Below, in pieces: positions 47,199 through 56,283 of a stretch of 64,000 bases of DNA. Positions within the stretch are counted from its first letter, which is position 1; the number at the start of each line of letters is the position of its first letter. This DNA is from Thermoleophilia bacterium. Its GTDB lineage: Bacteria; Actinomycetota; Thermoleophilia; Solirubrobacterales; 70-9. Position numbers and translations under genes: made by a program. Where the stretch lies: assembly GCA_016650125.1 (NCBI GenBank), contig JAENWT010000008.1, forward strand, positions 1-64,000. Reading direction: 5' to 3'. Below the pieces are notes generated by a model. The model had not been told where the DNA came from, made no database searches, and saw only the letters and a program-made list of their open reading frames with translations.

Positions 47199-48653
47199 CT
47201 ACCCCCGGGTATTGGTGTTCTTGCTCGGCCTACTGGGAATCTTTACGGACTTCTTGCATATCTTCTTCGACTTGTTCTTCGTTTTGCTGCAGAACTTCTT
47301 GATCTGGGCTTTGGTCGGCTTCGCCGGTTCCTTCTGATTAAGCTTAACGCAGACCTTTTTCTTCCTGTTTTCCTTCTTGGCGCACCACCTCTCGACCTCT
47401 GCCCTGGTCGGTTTGATCTCGACCTCGGTCTGGGTCAGCTTGTAAATCTCACCGTAGTCGCTGAAGGCATAGACGTGGTCGGCCTGGTCCACACCGAAGC
47501 CGTTCAGGGAGGGCTGCTCGCCCTTGCCGGGCGGCATGAAGGTGCCGAGCGACTGGTCGTCGGTGATCCATCCGGGGTCCGGCAGGGCCGTGCGCGTGCG
47601 GTTGGCGCAGAAGTCGCCGTAGATAATGCGGCCCGTGATCGAGGTGAGCTCCGGGTCCTCGATCACCGGGCCGCCGATCACCGAGCAGCCGGACTTGTGG
47701 GTGTAAGTGAGCTGGGGCCACTTCAGGCCGGGCTTCGGGACGATTGGCGCGACCGTGAGAGCGCCCGGGCATTCTTTCGGACCACAGTTGAAGGGGAGGG
47801 TGCCCTCGAAGTCGTGCCAGCCGAAGTTGGCGCCCCAGGCCAGCTTGAAGGGCAGGTAGTTGATCTCTTCCATGCGCGACTGGCCGACGTCGGAGATCAC
47901 CATTTGCGTCTCCCCGCCCTTCGGCTTGTAGAAGTCGAAGCTGTGGGGGTTGCGGAATCCGTAAGCGAAGACCTCGTCGCGTCCCGGCTTGTTGACGAAC
48001 GGATTCGTTGGGGGGATCTGGTAGGTCCGGCCGGTCGTTTCATCCGGCTTGGGGAGGATCCTCAGGATCTTTCCGCGGAGGCTGTCGAGGTTCTGCGCGA
48101 GGTTCTGCGTGTCACCGGGGTCGTTGCCGTCGCCGACCGAGATGTAGAGGGAGTCGCCGAGGAACTCCATCGGCCCGCCGTTGTGGTTGCCGCGGCTCGC
48201 GACCGCCGGGATCCTCAGGACGTTCCGCTTGGTGTTGAGCAGGGTCGTGGTCGGATCCTCGGGATTGACCTGGTACTCGTCGACCTTGTTGTCACCGTCT
48301 TTCGCGGTGTACTGGATGTAGTACCGGCCCGTCTTCTTGAAGTCGGGCGGGAAAGCGAGACCGAGCAGGCCCTGCTCGACCCAGCCGGTCTGGACCTGGC
48401 TCTCGATGTCGAGCAGAGGCTTCGGCAGGAGCTCGCCCTTCTCGATGACCCTGATCTTGCCGAGTCTCGAGACGGCGTAGATCAGCTTGGGGAAACCCGG
48501 GGCCGAGGTGACGACGGTCGGCTCGGTGATCTCGGTCACCAGTTCGAAGTTGATCTTCGGCTCGGTCCGCGCGTTCGCCGCCGGCGCCATCGCCGCGCTG
48601 AAAAGGGCCGCCACCAGGAAGGCCAGCGCAAAAAGGGGTTTGGACGATCTCAT
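47199..48653 (-). CDS. Secreted PQQ-type sugar dehydrogenase with Cys/Lys-rich tail
   Basis: A 484-residue exported protein. Signal peptide (ALAFLVAALFSAAMAPAANA), then the glucose/sorbosone dehydrogenase propeller: EQGLLGLAFPPDFKKTGRYY, RGNHNGGPMEFLGDSLYISV, GDGNDPGDTQNLAQNLDSL, EVFAYGFRNPHSFDF, DVGQSRMEEINYLP, GANFGWHDFEG. It would oxidise sugars outside the cell with PQQ or a similar quinone. The last ~75 residues hold two copies of a K-P-T-x-A-x5-C-x7-K-K-x-C unit, not part of the usual fold, possibly for wall binding. Overlaps the upstream paralogue by ATGA. Confidence 0.85.
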   Translation of the reverse strand: MRSSKPLFALAFLVAALFSAAMAPAANARTEPKINFELVTEITEPTVVTSAPGFPKLIYAVSRLGKIRVIEKGELLPKPLLDIESQVQTGWVEQGLLGLAFPPDFKKTGRYYIQYTAKDGDNKVDEYQVNPEDPTTTLLNTKRNVLRIPAVASRGNHNGGPMEFLGDSLYISVGDGNDPGDTQNLAQNLDSLRGKILRILPKPDETTGRTYQIPPTNPFVNKPGRDEVFAYGFRNPHSFDFYKPKGGETQMVISDVGQSRMEEINYLPFKLAWGANFGWHDFEGTLPFNCGPKECPGALTVAPIVPKPGLKWPQLTYTHKSGCSVIGGPVIEDPELTSITGRIIYGDFCANRTRTALPDPGWITDDQSLGTFMPPGKGEQPSLNGFGVDQADHVYAFSDYGEIYKLTQTEVEIKPTRAEVERWCAKKENRKKKVCVKLNQKEPAKPTKAQIKKFCSKTKNKSKKICKKSVKIPSRPSKNTNTRG

Positions 48654-49876
48654 TGTCTTAGGCGATAAACCGGGCCCGAGGTGGAAGTCGCGTAAACCGC
48701 TCCTCCAAGGCTTTCTCCGAACGAAGATATCGATGGCACGGTAAGGCCGGTGCTGCGCGTTTTCGTGATCCGGTGGGCGCTGGGCTTGAACGTGCGGACG
48801 TCGTTGTTGCAGTAGTCGGAGTAGAGGAAGCGGCCGCGGAGCGACTTCAGCTCAGCCGCGCGGACGACGATGCCGCCGATGATCGAGCAGTTGCCGCCGT
48901 TGTGAGAAGTGACGAAGTCCGGCTTGGTGGTCCCGGAGCGGCCACCGTCGTATTCACTGAAGCCCTCGAACTTGTTCCAGCCGAAGTTGGCGCCCTTGGC
49001 CTGGGCCAGCGGCAGATAGTTGAGCTCTTCGAACTCGTCCTGGCCGACGTCGGCGATCACCATATGCACGCCGTTGCCGGTGAACTTGTCGAACGACCAG
49101 CGGAAGGGGTTGCGCAGTCCGTAGGCGAAGATCTCGTTCTGGCCGTCGCGGCCGACGAACGGGTTCGAGTTCGGCACCGAGTAGGGCTTGCCGTTCGATG
49201 GGCGCGGGTCGATCCGGATCATCTTGCCGAGCAGGACGTTGAGGTTCTGCGCGTTGCCGGGCTCGTCGCCGCCTCCGCCACCGTCGCCGGTGCCGAAGTA
49301 GAGGTCGTTGCCGAGGAACTGCATCTGGCCGCCGTTGTGGTTCGAGTTCAACCGGTGCTCGATCCGGATCACGCTGCGGCGGCTGCCGCGCCGGGCGGTG
49401 ACCGCGGTGCGGCGGTGGTATTCGTCGACCCTGATGTCACCGGTGCCGTCGTTGTAATAGACGTAGAAGCGGCCGCTCTTCCTGTAGTTGGGCGGGAAGG
49501 CGACCGAGAGCAGGCCGCGCTCGCCGTCGTAGTTCACCCGGTTCGTGATGTTGAGGAACGGCTTGGCCAGTTTCCTGCCGCGGCGCAGCACCCTGACCTT
49601 GCCCTCCTGCTCGACCACGAACATCAGATTCTTGTAACCCGGGGCAGACTTGATCTCGACCGGCCCGTCGAAGTTGCCGACGCGTGCGAGGTGAAGCCCG
49701 CCCTTGGCGCTCGTCGTCGCACCGGTGGTCGTGGTGCCGCCCGGAGCCGCGGCGCGGTCGGAGTCGGTCGAGGAATCGCCGCTGGCGCAGGCGGTCGCGG
49801 TGAAGCCCATGACCGCAGCGAAAAGCACCGCCGCGAGGGGGATCGAATGCCGTCGGCAGATCCGGGATCCGCGCAT
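48650..49876 (-). CDS. PQQ-type sugar dehydrogenase lipoprotein
   Basis: A 408-residue paralogue of the next gene: GERGLLSVAFPPNYRKSGRF, NSNHNGGQMQFLGNDLYFGT, NEIFAYGLRNPFRWSFD, DVGQDEFEELNYLP, GANFGWNKFEG. It has a lipobox-like TATAC near residue 29, followed by a Ser/Thr/Ala linker, so it is probably anchored as a lipoprotein. Coupled to the downstream paralogue by a 4-nt overlap. The two may differ in substrate or location. Confidence 0.85.
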   Translation of the reverse strand: MRGSRICRRHSIPLAAVLFAAVMGFTATACASGDSSTDSDRAAAPGGTTTTGATTSAKGGLHLARVGNFDGPVEIKSAPGYKNLMFVVEQEGKVRVLRRGRKLAKPFLNITNRVNYDGERGLLSVAFPPNYRKSGRFYVYYNDGTGDIRVDEYHRRTAVTARRGSRRSVIRIEHRLNSNHNGGQMQFLGNDLYFGTGDGGGGGDEPGNAQNLNVLLGKMIRIDPRPSNGKPYSVPNSNPFVGRDGQNEIFAYGLRNPFRWSFDKFTGNGVHMVIADVGQDEFEELNYLPLAQAKGANFGWNKFEGFSEYDGGRSGTTKPDFVTSHNGGNCSIIGGIVVRAAELKSLRGRFLYSDYCNNDVRTFKPSAHRITKTRSTGLTVPSISSFGESLGGAVYATSTSGPVYRLRQ

Positions 49877-49970
49877 GGTCAGGACCCGTTCAGGGGACTG
49901 GGCCGCGTGGCCCGCGATGAAAAGTGGTGCTCCCGAACGGCCCTGACCCCGTCCCTTTTGATTCCAGCCA

Positions 49971-50669
49971 TCACGGCACTGCTGCCTTTTCTTGCGCTTC
50001 CAGGTGCAACTGCTCCTGCTGGGTCAATGGTACGACTTTGCCCTTGTCGTCAATCTTGGTCAAGATCGGCTTGGCCGAGATGAACGACGGCAACACGCCC
50101 TCGGCCGGCTCGCCCGACGCGTCCAGCGCGTGAGCTTCGCCGCTGAGCCCGGCGTTCACCTGGTACGAAATCCTGTGCTCGCCCGGCTTCACCGCGACGA
50201 CCCGCCAGATCATCTCGGCCGTGTCGCCGGCTTCGACTTCACCGAAGTTGAAGGTGCGCCGATTGCTGGTGGCGGCACCGCCGCGCCCGATCGTTCCGGC
50301 CAGCTTGGGGTAACCCTCCTCGAGCACCCAGACCGGACGCTGCGACTGGGCCAGACCCACCTGATCGTCGTGATAGGCGAAGGCCAGGGTGGATCCTTCG
50401 CCGGGCAGGTTGATGGTCACGCTCATCGCGGGGATCGTCTCGTCGCCGGAATTCCGCACGGCGAGTTCGAAGTTATAGGTCTCGGCGATCGTCTGGCGGG
50501 GAGGGAAATCGGCGGCCAAAACCTCGACCGGATAGTCCCCGGCGGGCTCGTTGGCGAACTGCGCTCCCGACTCGCCTCCGCCGCCGCAGCCAGCGAGAAT
50601 TGCCGACGTGGCCAGGATCATTACGGCCCCGCCCAAGATACGGTTGAGGTGTCGACTCGTCTCCCGCAA
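49971..50669 (-). CDS. Lipoprotein of unknown function
   Basis: A 232-residue protein with lipobox AILAGC and a Gly-rich linker. The rest resembles a beta-sandwich of the CARDB/DUF11 kind: YNFELAVRNSGDETIPAMSV, NFGEVEAGDTAEMIWRVVAV, KPGEHRISYQVNAGL. It lies 94 nt upstream of the sugar dehydrogenase genes on the same strand and may share their transcript. Function not known. Confidence 0.7.
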   Translation of the reverse strand: MRETSRHLNRILGGAVMILATSAILAGCGGGGESGAQFANEPAGDYPVEVLAADFPPRQTIAETYNFELAVRNSGDETIPAMSVTINLPGEGSTLAFAYHDDQVGLAQSQRPVWVLEEGYPKLAGTIGRGGAATSNRRTFNFGEVEAGDTAEMIWRVVAVKPGEHRISYQVNAGLSGEAHALDASGEPAEGVLPSFISAKPILTKIDDKGKVVPLTQQEQLHLEAQEKAAVP

Positions 50670-50753
50670 GGCGCGCTGAACATACCACGGGTGTGCCGAC
50701 GGTCACAGACGCCGAAGATTGACATACACTCTTTGGCAAGGCACGACGTCGGC

Positions 50754-50814
50754 ATTTGGGAACCCTGGCCTTCCGGGGAGCCAAGCCGCGAGTGCTGATA
50801 GGAGAGGTGTGAGG
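50754..50814 (+). pseudogene. Relic of an MlaE-type permease 3' end
   Basis: The sequence upstream of the first permease (from TTGGGAACCCTGG to the start region) aligns closely with 52576-52636, which encodes the last residues of the second permease (MLGTLVFWGANPRAP) and its spacer to the ATPase gene. The similarity continues across the start codons into GCAGACGAAAAC. It indicates an old tandem duplication whose upstream copy was lost. Confidence 0.65.
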
Positions 50815-51831
50815 TTGAGTCCGGCAGACGAAAACAAAGAACCTGACGGCGCAGAGACTCCGATCAGCGCGGGACCGTCTGAGCCCGTGAGCGTGGTCGA
50901 TCAGCCCGAGCCCGCAACCGTCGGAAGTCCCGGGCACGTCGGCCGTCCCGTCGATCCGGATGCAGATCCAGGCGATTCCGGCGGTTCCGAGGGCGGAACG
51001 CCCCGTCTCAGGCGCAGAGGGAATCCGGTCAGTGCCGCTGCCAACAAGGTTTTCGAGCCCGCCAAGACTCTGTTCACCGAGATCGGCGAGATGATGATCC
51101 TCACCGGACGCACGATGGTGTCCGCGGTCCGGGCGCCGTATCCGTACGGCAACGAATTCATCGGCCAGTTTCTCTTCGCCCTCCAGCTCTGCTGGTTCCC
51201 GATGCTCATCTCCTGCGTCGCCTTCGGCTTCGGTGCTCCGGGCCTCCAGGCCGCCAACTTCCTTTCGCTGTTCGGAGCCCTCGACCGCCTCGGCGGTTTC
51301 TTCGTGCTCGCCTCCATCCGCGAGTTCGCGCCCTTCGTGACCGCCGTCGTCGTTGCCGGTGTCGCTGGCACCGCGATCACCGCCGACCTCGGCGCCCGCA
51401 AGATCCGCGAGGAACTCGACGCGCTGCAGGTGCTCGGCGTCGACCCGATCAAGAACCTGGTCGTGCCGCGCTTCCTGGCCCTGATGCTGATCACCGGGCT
51501 GCTCGACATCTACGCGCTGCTCTTCGGCATCACCGGCGGCATCGGTGCCGAGCTGCTCTACGCCCAGCCGCTCGGCGGCTTCTTCGCCACGCTCTTCTCG
51601 AACGCGTCGACCACCGAGCTCGCCGCCTCGGTGCTCAAGTGCACCCTCTTCGGCGCGATCATCGCGATCGTCTGCTGCTACAAGGGCATGACTGCGACCG
51701 GTGGCGCCGCCGGCGTCGGCCGTGCAGTCAACGAAGCGGTTGTGACCGCCCTGCTCGGGGTATTCGCCTTCAACTACGTCTTCACCCAGACCATGCTCGC
51801 GACCAACCCCGACCTCCAGACGATCAAGTAG
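50815..51831 (+). CDS. MlaE/YrbE-type ABC permease 1
   Basis: A 338-residue permease. Residues 1-75 are a polar, Pro/Glu-rich leader; the rest has five to six helices with the family motifs GRTMVSAVRAPYPYGNEFI, VLASIREFAPFVTAVVVAGV, TAITADLGARKIREELDALQ, VLGVDPIKNLVVPRFLA. MlaE-type permeases move phospholipids or sterols together with an MlaF ATPase and MCE proteins. TTG 50815 follows GGAGAGGTGTGAGG. The second permease starts directly after its stop (TAG-ATG). Confidence 0.9.
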   Translation: MSPADENKEPDGAETPISAGPSEPVSVVDQPEPATVGSPGHVGRPVDPDADPGDSGGSEGGTPRLRRRGNPVSAAANKVFEPAKTLFTEIGEMMILTGRTMVSAVRAPYPYGNEFIGQFLFALQLCWFPMLISCVAFGFGAPGLQAANFLSLFGALDRLGGFFVLASIREFAPFVTAVVVAGVAGTAITADLGARKIREELDALQVLGVDPIKNLVVPRFLALMLITGLLDIYALLFGITGGIGAELLYAQPLGGFFATLFSNASTTELAASVLKCTLFGAIIAIVCCYKGMTATGGAAGVGRAVNEAVVTALLGVFAFNYVFTQTMLATNPDLQTIK

Positions 51832-52632
51832 ATGAGCGTCGGCTGGCTGACAGTTCCGCGTGCATGGCTCGAGTCCCTCGGGGAGATCGCCCGCTTCTGC
51901 AGCATGGTGGTCAGCCACGTCTTCACCGGACGGGTCTTCAAGTACTTCGGCGAGGCCCTGAACCAGGCCGGCATCCTGATCCTCGGCTCGACCACGGTCA
52001 TCTGGGGACTGGTCTTCGTGCTCGGGCTGCAATGCGGCATCGAGGGCGCCTACTTCAACCGCTCGGTCGGTGCGCCCGCCTACGCCGGTGTGTTCGCCGC
52101 CTGGTGCGACCTGCGCGAAGTCATCCCGTACGCCTTCGGCTACATGATGGCGGCCAAGGTCGGCACCGGAATCGTCGCCGAGCTCGGCGCGATGCGGATC
52201 TCGGACGAGATCGATGCGCTCGAAGTCATGGGCGTACCGCCGGTCACCTTCCTCGCCGCGACCCGCCTGCTCGGCGCCTGGATGACCCTTCCTTTCATGT
52301 ACATGGCGGCGATCGGCGTCGGCTTCCTCGCTTCTTACATCGCCGTCGTCGAGCAGATCGGCGACGTCTCGTCCGGTGGCTATCAGCTGATCTTCTGGGC
52401 GTTCCAGAACCCACCTGACGTGCTGTTCTCCCTGATCAAAGCCATGGCCATGGCCACGGCGATCGTGCTCGTCGGCTGTTATTACGGCTACACCGCATCC
52501 GGGGGACCGGTGGGCGTCGGCACGGCCACGGCCAAATCCATGGTGCTTAATATTGTCCTTGTGCACATCATCGGAATGTTGGGAACCCTGGTCTTCTGGG
52601 GAGCCAACCCGAGAGCACCCATAGGAGGGTGA
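51832..52632 (+). CDS. MlaE/YrbE-type ABC permease 2
   Basis: A 266-residue paralogue without the long leader: GRVFKYFGEALNQAGILILG, AWCDLREVIPYAFGYMMAAK, GTGIVAELGAMRISDEIDALE, VMGVPPVTFLAATRLLG. It probably forms a heterodimer with permease 1, as YrbEA and YrbEB do in mycobacteria. ATG 51832 abuts the previous stop. Confidence 0.9.
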   Translation: MSVGWLTVPRAWLESLGEIARFCSMVVSHVFTGRVFKYFGEALNQAGILILGSTTVIWGLVFVLGLQCGIEGAYFNRSVGAPAYAGVFAAWCDLREVIPYAFGYMMAAKVGTGIVAELGAMRISDEIDALEVMGVPPVTFLAATRLLGAWMTLPFMYMAAIGVGFLASYIAVVEQIGDVSSGGYQLIFWAFQNPPDVLFSLIKAMAMATAIVLVGCYYGYTASGGPVGVGTATAKSMVLNIVLVHIIGMLGTLVFWGANPRAPIGG

Positions 52633-52636
52633 GAGC

Positions 52637-53794
52637 TTGAACTTTGCAGACGAAAACGAGGAACCGATCAACGCGGAAATCCCCGACGAACTCGCTTCCG
52701 GGGAGTCCCCTGAAGTCGAGCGCGCCGTTTCCGACGTCGGTGGTTCTTCAGAACTCGCTGGAGAGATGGAGGCCGCCGACGAGGCGAATGCCGCCGATGA
52801 CGTGAGCAGCGATGCCGACGTGGAGGCCGCCGACGCTTCGTCCCCGGCAGTAGGGCAGACGAACCAGCCGATCGAGAAGGGCACGGGCGTCATCAACGAG
52901 CCGGCCCCCGCGGGTTCCGGCGGCGAGTACGTCGCCGGCGACGGACAGGTCCTCGGCCGTGACTTCATCCTGCCCGGCGTCGCCCCCGGCGACAACGACC
53001 CTTACAGGTGGCACACCGGCAGAAAGATCGATCACGGCGGCCATGACGCGATTGAGATCAAGGACCTGACCAAGCAGTTCGGCCGCTCCCGGATCCTCAA
53101 CGGCCTCAACCTCGGCCTGCCGGACGACCAGATCTCGATGGTCCTCGGTCCCTCGGGCACCGGCAAGAGCGTGCTGATCAAGCACATCGTCGGACTGCTC
53201 TACCCGGACTCCGGCGACGTCCTGGTCAAGGGCCAGTCGGTCCCGGAACTGAGCGACGACGACCTCTTCGAGATGCGCAAGAAGTTCGGCCTCCTGTTCC
53301 AGGACGGCGCGCTCTTCGGCTCGATGAACATTTTCGACAACGTCGCCTTCCCGCTTCGCCAGCACACCGACAAGGGCGAGGACGAGATTGAAGACATCTG
53401 TACGCGCCGCCTGCGGGAGGTCGGCCTGGGCGAAGCCCATTACAAGATGCCGAACGAGCTTTCCGGCGGCATGCGCAAGCGCGCCGGTTTCGCCCGCGCC
53501 CTGGTGCTCGACCCGGAGATCGTCATGTTCGACGAGCCCGATTCCGGACTCGACCCGGTTCGCACGGCACTGCTTTGCGAGCTGATCAAGGAAGTCCACG
53601 CCGAAAGCGGTGGCTGTTACATGGTGATCAGCCACGACCTCGGGACGGCGCGCCGCATTGCCGACTTCATCGCGGTTCTCTGGAAGGGCAAGATCGTCGA
53701 GAGCGGTCCCAAGGAGCGGCTCTTCGAATCGGAGAACGAGTTCGTCCACCAGTTCCTCCGCGCTGACGTGACCGGTCCTCTGGCGATGGATTGA
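52637..53794 (+). CDS. MlaF-type ABC transporter ATPase with acidic N-terminal extension
   Basis: A 385-residue protein. Residues 1-130 are an acidic, Ala/Glu/Asp-rich disordered leader similar in character and opening (DENEEP) to that of permease 1 (DENKEP). The ABC domain has Walker A GPSGTGKSVLIK, Q-loop LLFQDGALFGSM, signature ELSGGMRKRAGFARAL, Walker B EIVMFDEPDSGLDP and the switch His VISHDLG, the MlaF-like pattern. TTG 52637. It overlaps the RND gene by 4 nt. Confidence 0.92.
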   Translation: MNFADENEEPINAEIPDELASGESPEVERAVSDVGGSSELAGEMEAADEANAADDVSSDADVEAADASSPAVGQTNQPIEKGTGVINEPAPAGSGGEYVAGDGQVLGRDFILPGVAPGDNDPYRWHTGRKIDHGGHDAIEIKDLTKQFGRSRILNGLNLGLPDDQISMVLGPSGTGKSVLIKHIVGLLYPDSGDVLVKGQSVPELSDDDLFEMRKKFGLLFQDGALFGSMNIFDNVAFPLRQHTDKGEDEIEDICTRRLREVGLGEAHYKMPNELSGGMRKRAGFARALVLDPEIVMFDEPDSGLDPVRTALLCELIKEVHAESGGCYMVISHDLGTARRIADFIAVLWKGKIVESGPKERLFESENEFVHQFLRADVTGPLAMD

Positions 53795-56283
53795 GGCCGG
53801 GAGCCCTGGGGGATTTCTTCGGGCGGGTAGCGGCGGCATGTGCCCGCCGGGCCTGGCCGGTACTGATAGCCGGAATTCTCATCGCCGTTGCCGCGGTGGC
53901 GACTGTCGCGCTGACCGGGATGAAGGTCCAACCGGTCGAGGACGCGATGTTCGATCGCGATTCCACGTCGTACGTGGATACGGCGGCTGCCGAGAAGTCG
54001 TTCGGCTCCGACCCGGTGGTGATCCTGGTCAAGGGCGACCTCCAGGAGTCGCTGAAGGCTGAGAACCTCCAGCGCCTCAACGTTCTCGAGCTCTGTGTGT
54101 CGGGAGGCATCAAGCGGGGTCGCGGCGAGCTCTTCAAGATCTGTGACCAGCTTTCCGAGCTCGACCCGGTCCAGGTCTCGGCCGGGCCGGCCACTTTCCT
54201 GAACCGGGCGGTCGCCGGCATCACCGCGGTCTACAAGGAGCAGGTCAAGCGAGTCGGTGAGCTGCCCAAAGGTTCGGCGCGGGCCGCGCAGGGCCAGCAG
54301 GAGCTGTTGAGCCTGGCCGCGGGGATCGTCGCCAAGTACGGACTGACCTCACTGCCGAGCCTCGACGACCCGACCTTCATCAACAAGGTCGTCTACGGCG
54401 ACGGCCAGATCAAGCGGGGGCCGAAGCCGAAGCTCTCTTACCTCTTCCCGAACGCCGACTCGGCCCAGATCATCCTGCGGCTGCGCTCCGACCTGACCGA
54501 CGACGAGCGCGCGAAGACGATCGACCTGATCAAGCAGGCGACCGAAGACCCGTCGACGAAGCTCGACGGTGCCACCTATGTCGTGTCGGGGTCGCCGGTC
54601 GTCTTCGACGGCCTCTCCGAGTCTCTGCAGACCGGGGTCGTGCTGCTGGCGGTGGTGGCCCTGGTGCTGATGTCGATCGCCCTTGGCCTCGTCTTCGGTT
54701 CGGCCTGGCGCCTGCTGCCGCTGGGCCTGGCGCTCGGCGCGATCGCGATCGCCTTCGGCCTGCTCCGGGTCGCCGGCGGTTCAATCTCCCTCGCCGCCCT
54801 CGGGGCTGTGCCGATCCTGATCGGCCTCACCGTCGACTACGCGGTGCAGATCCAGGCGCGATACGACGAGGCGGGCTGGGACCTGAGCCCGGTCGATGCC
54901 GCGCGTTTCGCCGCCCGCAAGGGCGTGCCGATGATCGCCACCGCTTGCGTCGCCAGCGCCTTCGGCTTCGCATCGCTCCTGATCTCGCCGGTGCCGCTGA
55001 TCTCGGAATTCGGGCTGCTGCTGGCGGCCGGCGTCCTGGTCTGCCTGACGGTCGTCTTCCTCTTCGGTTTCGCCGCGCTTTCGATCCGCGGACCGGGGCA
55101 GCCGGGTCCGATTGCCTTCGAGCGTTTCGCGGCCTTCGACTTTCTGAAGAACGGCGCCAAGCGCATCCTCGGCCTGGCCATCCTCGCGCCGGGACGGCTG
55201 CTTCTGATCAGCCTGGTGATCGCCGCCTGCGGCTGGGCGGCCGGCACCCAGGCGGAGACGACCGCCGAGTTCCGCCAGCTGCTGCCGACCAGGACGGCCG
55301 TGGTCGAGGACCTGCTCGACCTCGAGACCTCGACCGGGACCTCGGGCGAAGTCGACCTGATCGTGAAGTCCGACGACGTCACCAATCCCGAAGTCGTGGC
55401 CTGGATGACCGAGGTTCGCCAGACTGCGCTGGCCAAGGCCGGGTACGCGGCGAAGAACCCGAACTGCGTCAAGGCCGAGCTCTGCCCCGGGCCGGCGATC
55501 ACCGACTTCGTGCCCGACGGGGCCCGGGGCCTCAGTGCCTCTGACGTGCGCCAGACCCTGCGCGGGCTGCCGGTCACCGAGCGTGAAGCCATGGTTGCCG
55601 GCGGACTCGCCGGCAAGGAGCTTCCGACTGAGACCAAGATCCCGTTCGTGATCCGCTCGGGCTCGGTCGACCGGCAGGGCGAGGTGATCGAACTGATCGA
55701 CGATGCGGTGGCCGAGTCGCGCGACGGCCAGGGCCCGCCGCCCGGGACCACGGTCGAGCTGGCCGGGATGCCCGTGGTGGTCAGCGCCACCGTCTCCGAC
55801 CTCGCCTCCTCGCGCTACCTGCTGACCGCGCTGGCGATCCTCGCGGTCGGCCTGATCCTGCTTTTGGTCTATCGCTCGTTCATCCGGATGCTGGTGCCGC
55901 TGGTCCCGATCGTCGTCGCCGGCGGCTGGTCGGCGGTCATCGTCTCCTCCCTCGACGTCTCGCTGAACCCGCTCTCGACGGTCCTCGCCGTGCTGGTGAC
56001 GGCGATCGCGACCGAGTTCAGCGTGATCCTCGCCGGGAGGTATTTCCAGGAGCGAGAGGGCGGCGCGTCGATGGCTGACTCCCTGCGCTTCACCTACGGC
56101 CGGACCGGCATGGCAATCGCCGCTTCCGGCATCACCGCGATCGCCGGCTTCGCCGCGCTCGCGGCCAGCGACATCGCCATGCTGCGGAACTTCGGCCTGG
56201 TCGCGGTGGTCGACCTCAGCGTCGCCCTGCTCGGGGTGGCGATCGTGCTGCCCGCAGTCCTCGCCTGGCTGGAGCGGCGTTGA
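53791..56283 (+). CDS. RND/MMPL-family transporter
   Basis: An 830-residue protein with two repeats of one helix, a large exported loop and a five-helix bundle. Motifs: first helix at ~20-42, VILIGLTVDYAVQIQARYDE in the first bundle (Asp-Tyr pair for proton coupling), and LAVLVTAIATEFSVILAGRYF in the second, where the Asp is replaced by Glu. MMPL/HpnN-type proteins export lipids. Coupling to the Mla-like ATPase suggests a joint lipid-trafficking system. Confidence 0.88.
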   Translation: MRPGALGDFFGRVAAACARRAWPVLIAGILIAVAAVATVALTGMKVQPVEDAMFDRDSTSYVDTAAAEKSFGSDPVVILVKGDLQESLKAENLQRLNVLELCVSGGIKRGRGELFKICDQLSELDPVQVSAGPATFLNRAVAGITAVYKEQVKRVGELPKGSARAAQGQQELLSLAAGIVAKYGLTSLPSLDDPTFINKVVYGDGQIKRGPKPKLSYLFPNADSAQIILRLRSDLTDDERAKTIDLIKQATEDPSTKLDGATYVVSGSPVVFDGLSESLQTGVVLLAVVALVLMSIALGLVFGSAWRLLPLGLALGAIAIAFGLLRVAGGSISLAALGAVPILIGLTVDYAVQIQARYDEAGWDLSPVDAARFAARKGVPMIATACVASAFGFASLLISPVPLISEFGLLLAAGVLVCLTVVFLFGFAALSIRGPGQPGPIAFERFAAFDFLKNGAKRILGLAILAPGRLLLISLVIAACGWAAGTQAETTAEFRQLLPTRTAVVEDLLDLETSTGTSGEVDLIVKSDDVTNPEVVAWMTEVRQTALAKAGYAAKNPNCVKAELCPGPAITDFVPDGARGLSASDVRQTLRGLPVTEREAMVAGGLAGKELPTETKIPFVIRSGSVDRQGEVIELIDDAVAESRDGQGPPPGTTVELAGMPVVVSATVSDLASSRYLLTALAILAVGLILLLVYRSFIRMLVPLVPIVVAGGWSAVIVSSLDVSLNPLSTVLAVLVTAIATEFSVILAGRYFQEREGGASMADSLRFTYGRTGMAIAASGITAIAGFAALAASDIAMLRNFGLVAVVDLSVALLGVAIVLPAVLAWLERR

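Noticed and set aside
45632-47302. A 556-codon open frame opposite the aldehyde dehydrogenase
   Set aside because: Shadow frame with biased composition. The aldehyde dehydrogenase has all catalytic residues.
50719-50730. TTGACATACACT as promoter of the Mla-like operon
   Set aside because: TTGACA has no good -10 box at 16-18 nt, and TACACT has no good -35 box. Also, the adjacent sequence is a permease relic.
50473-52995. An 840-codon minus-strand frame spanning the Mla-like permease genes
   Set aside because: Its composition (Glu/Asp/Gly/His-rich) and crossing of several real gene boundaries show that it is a shadow of the permease genes.
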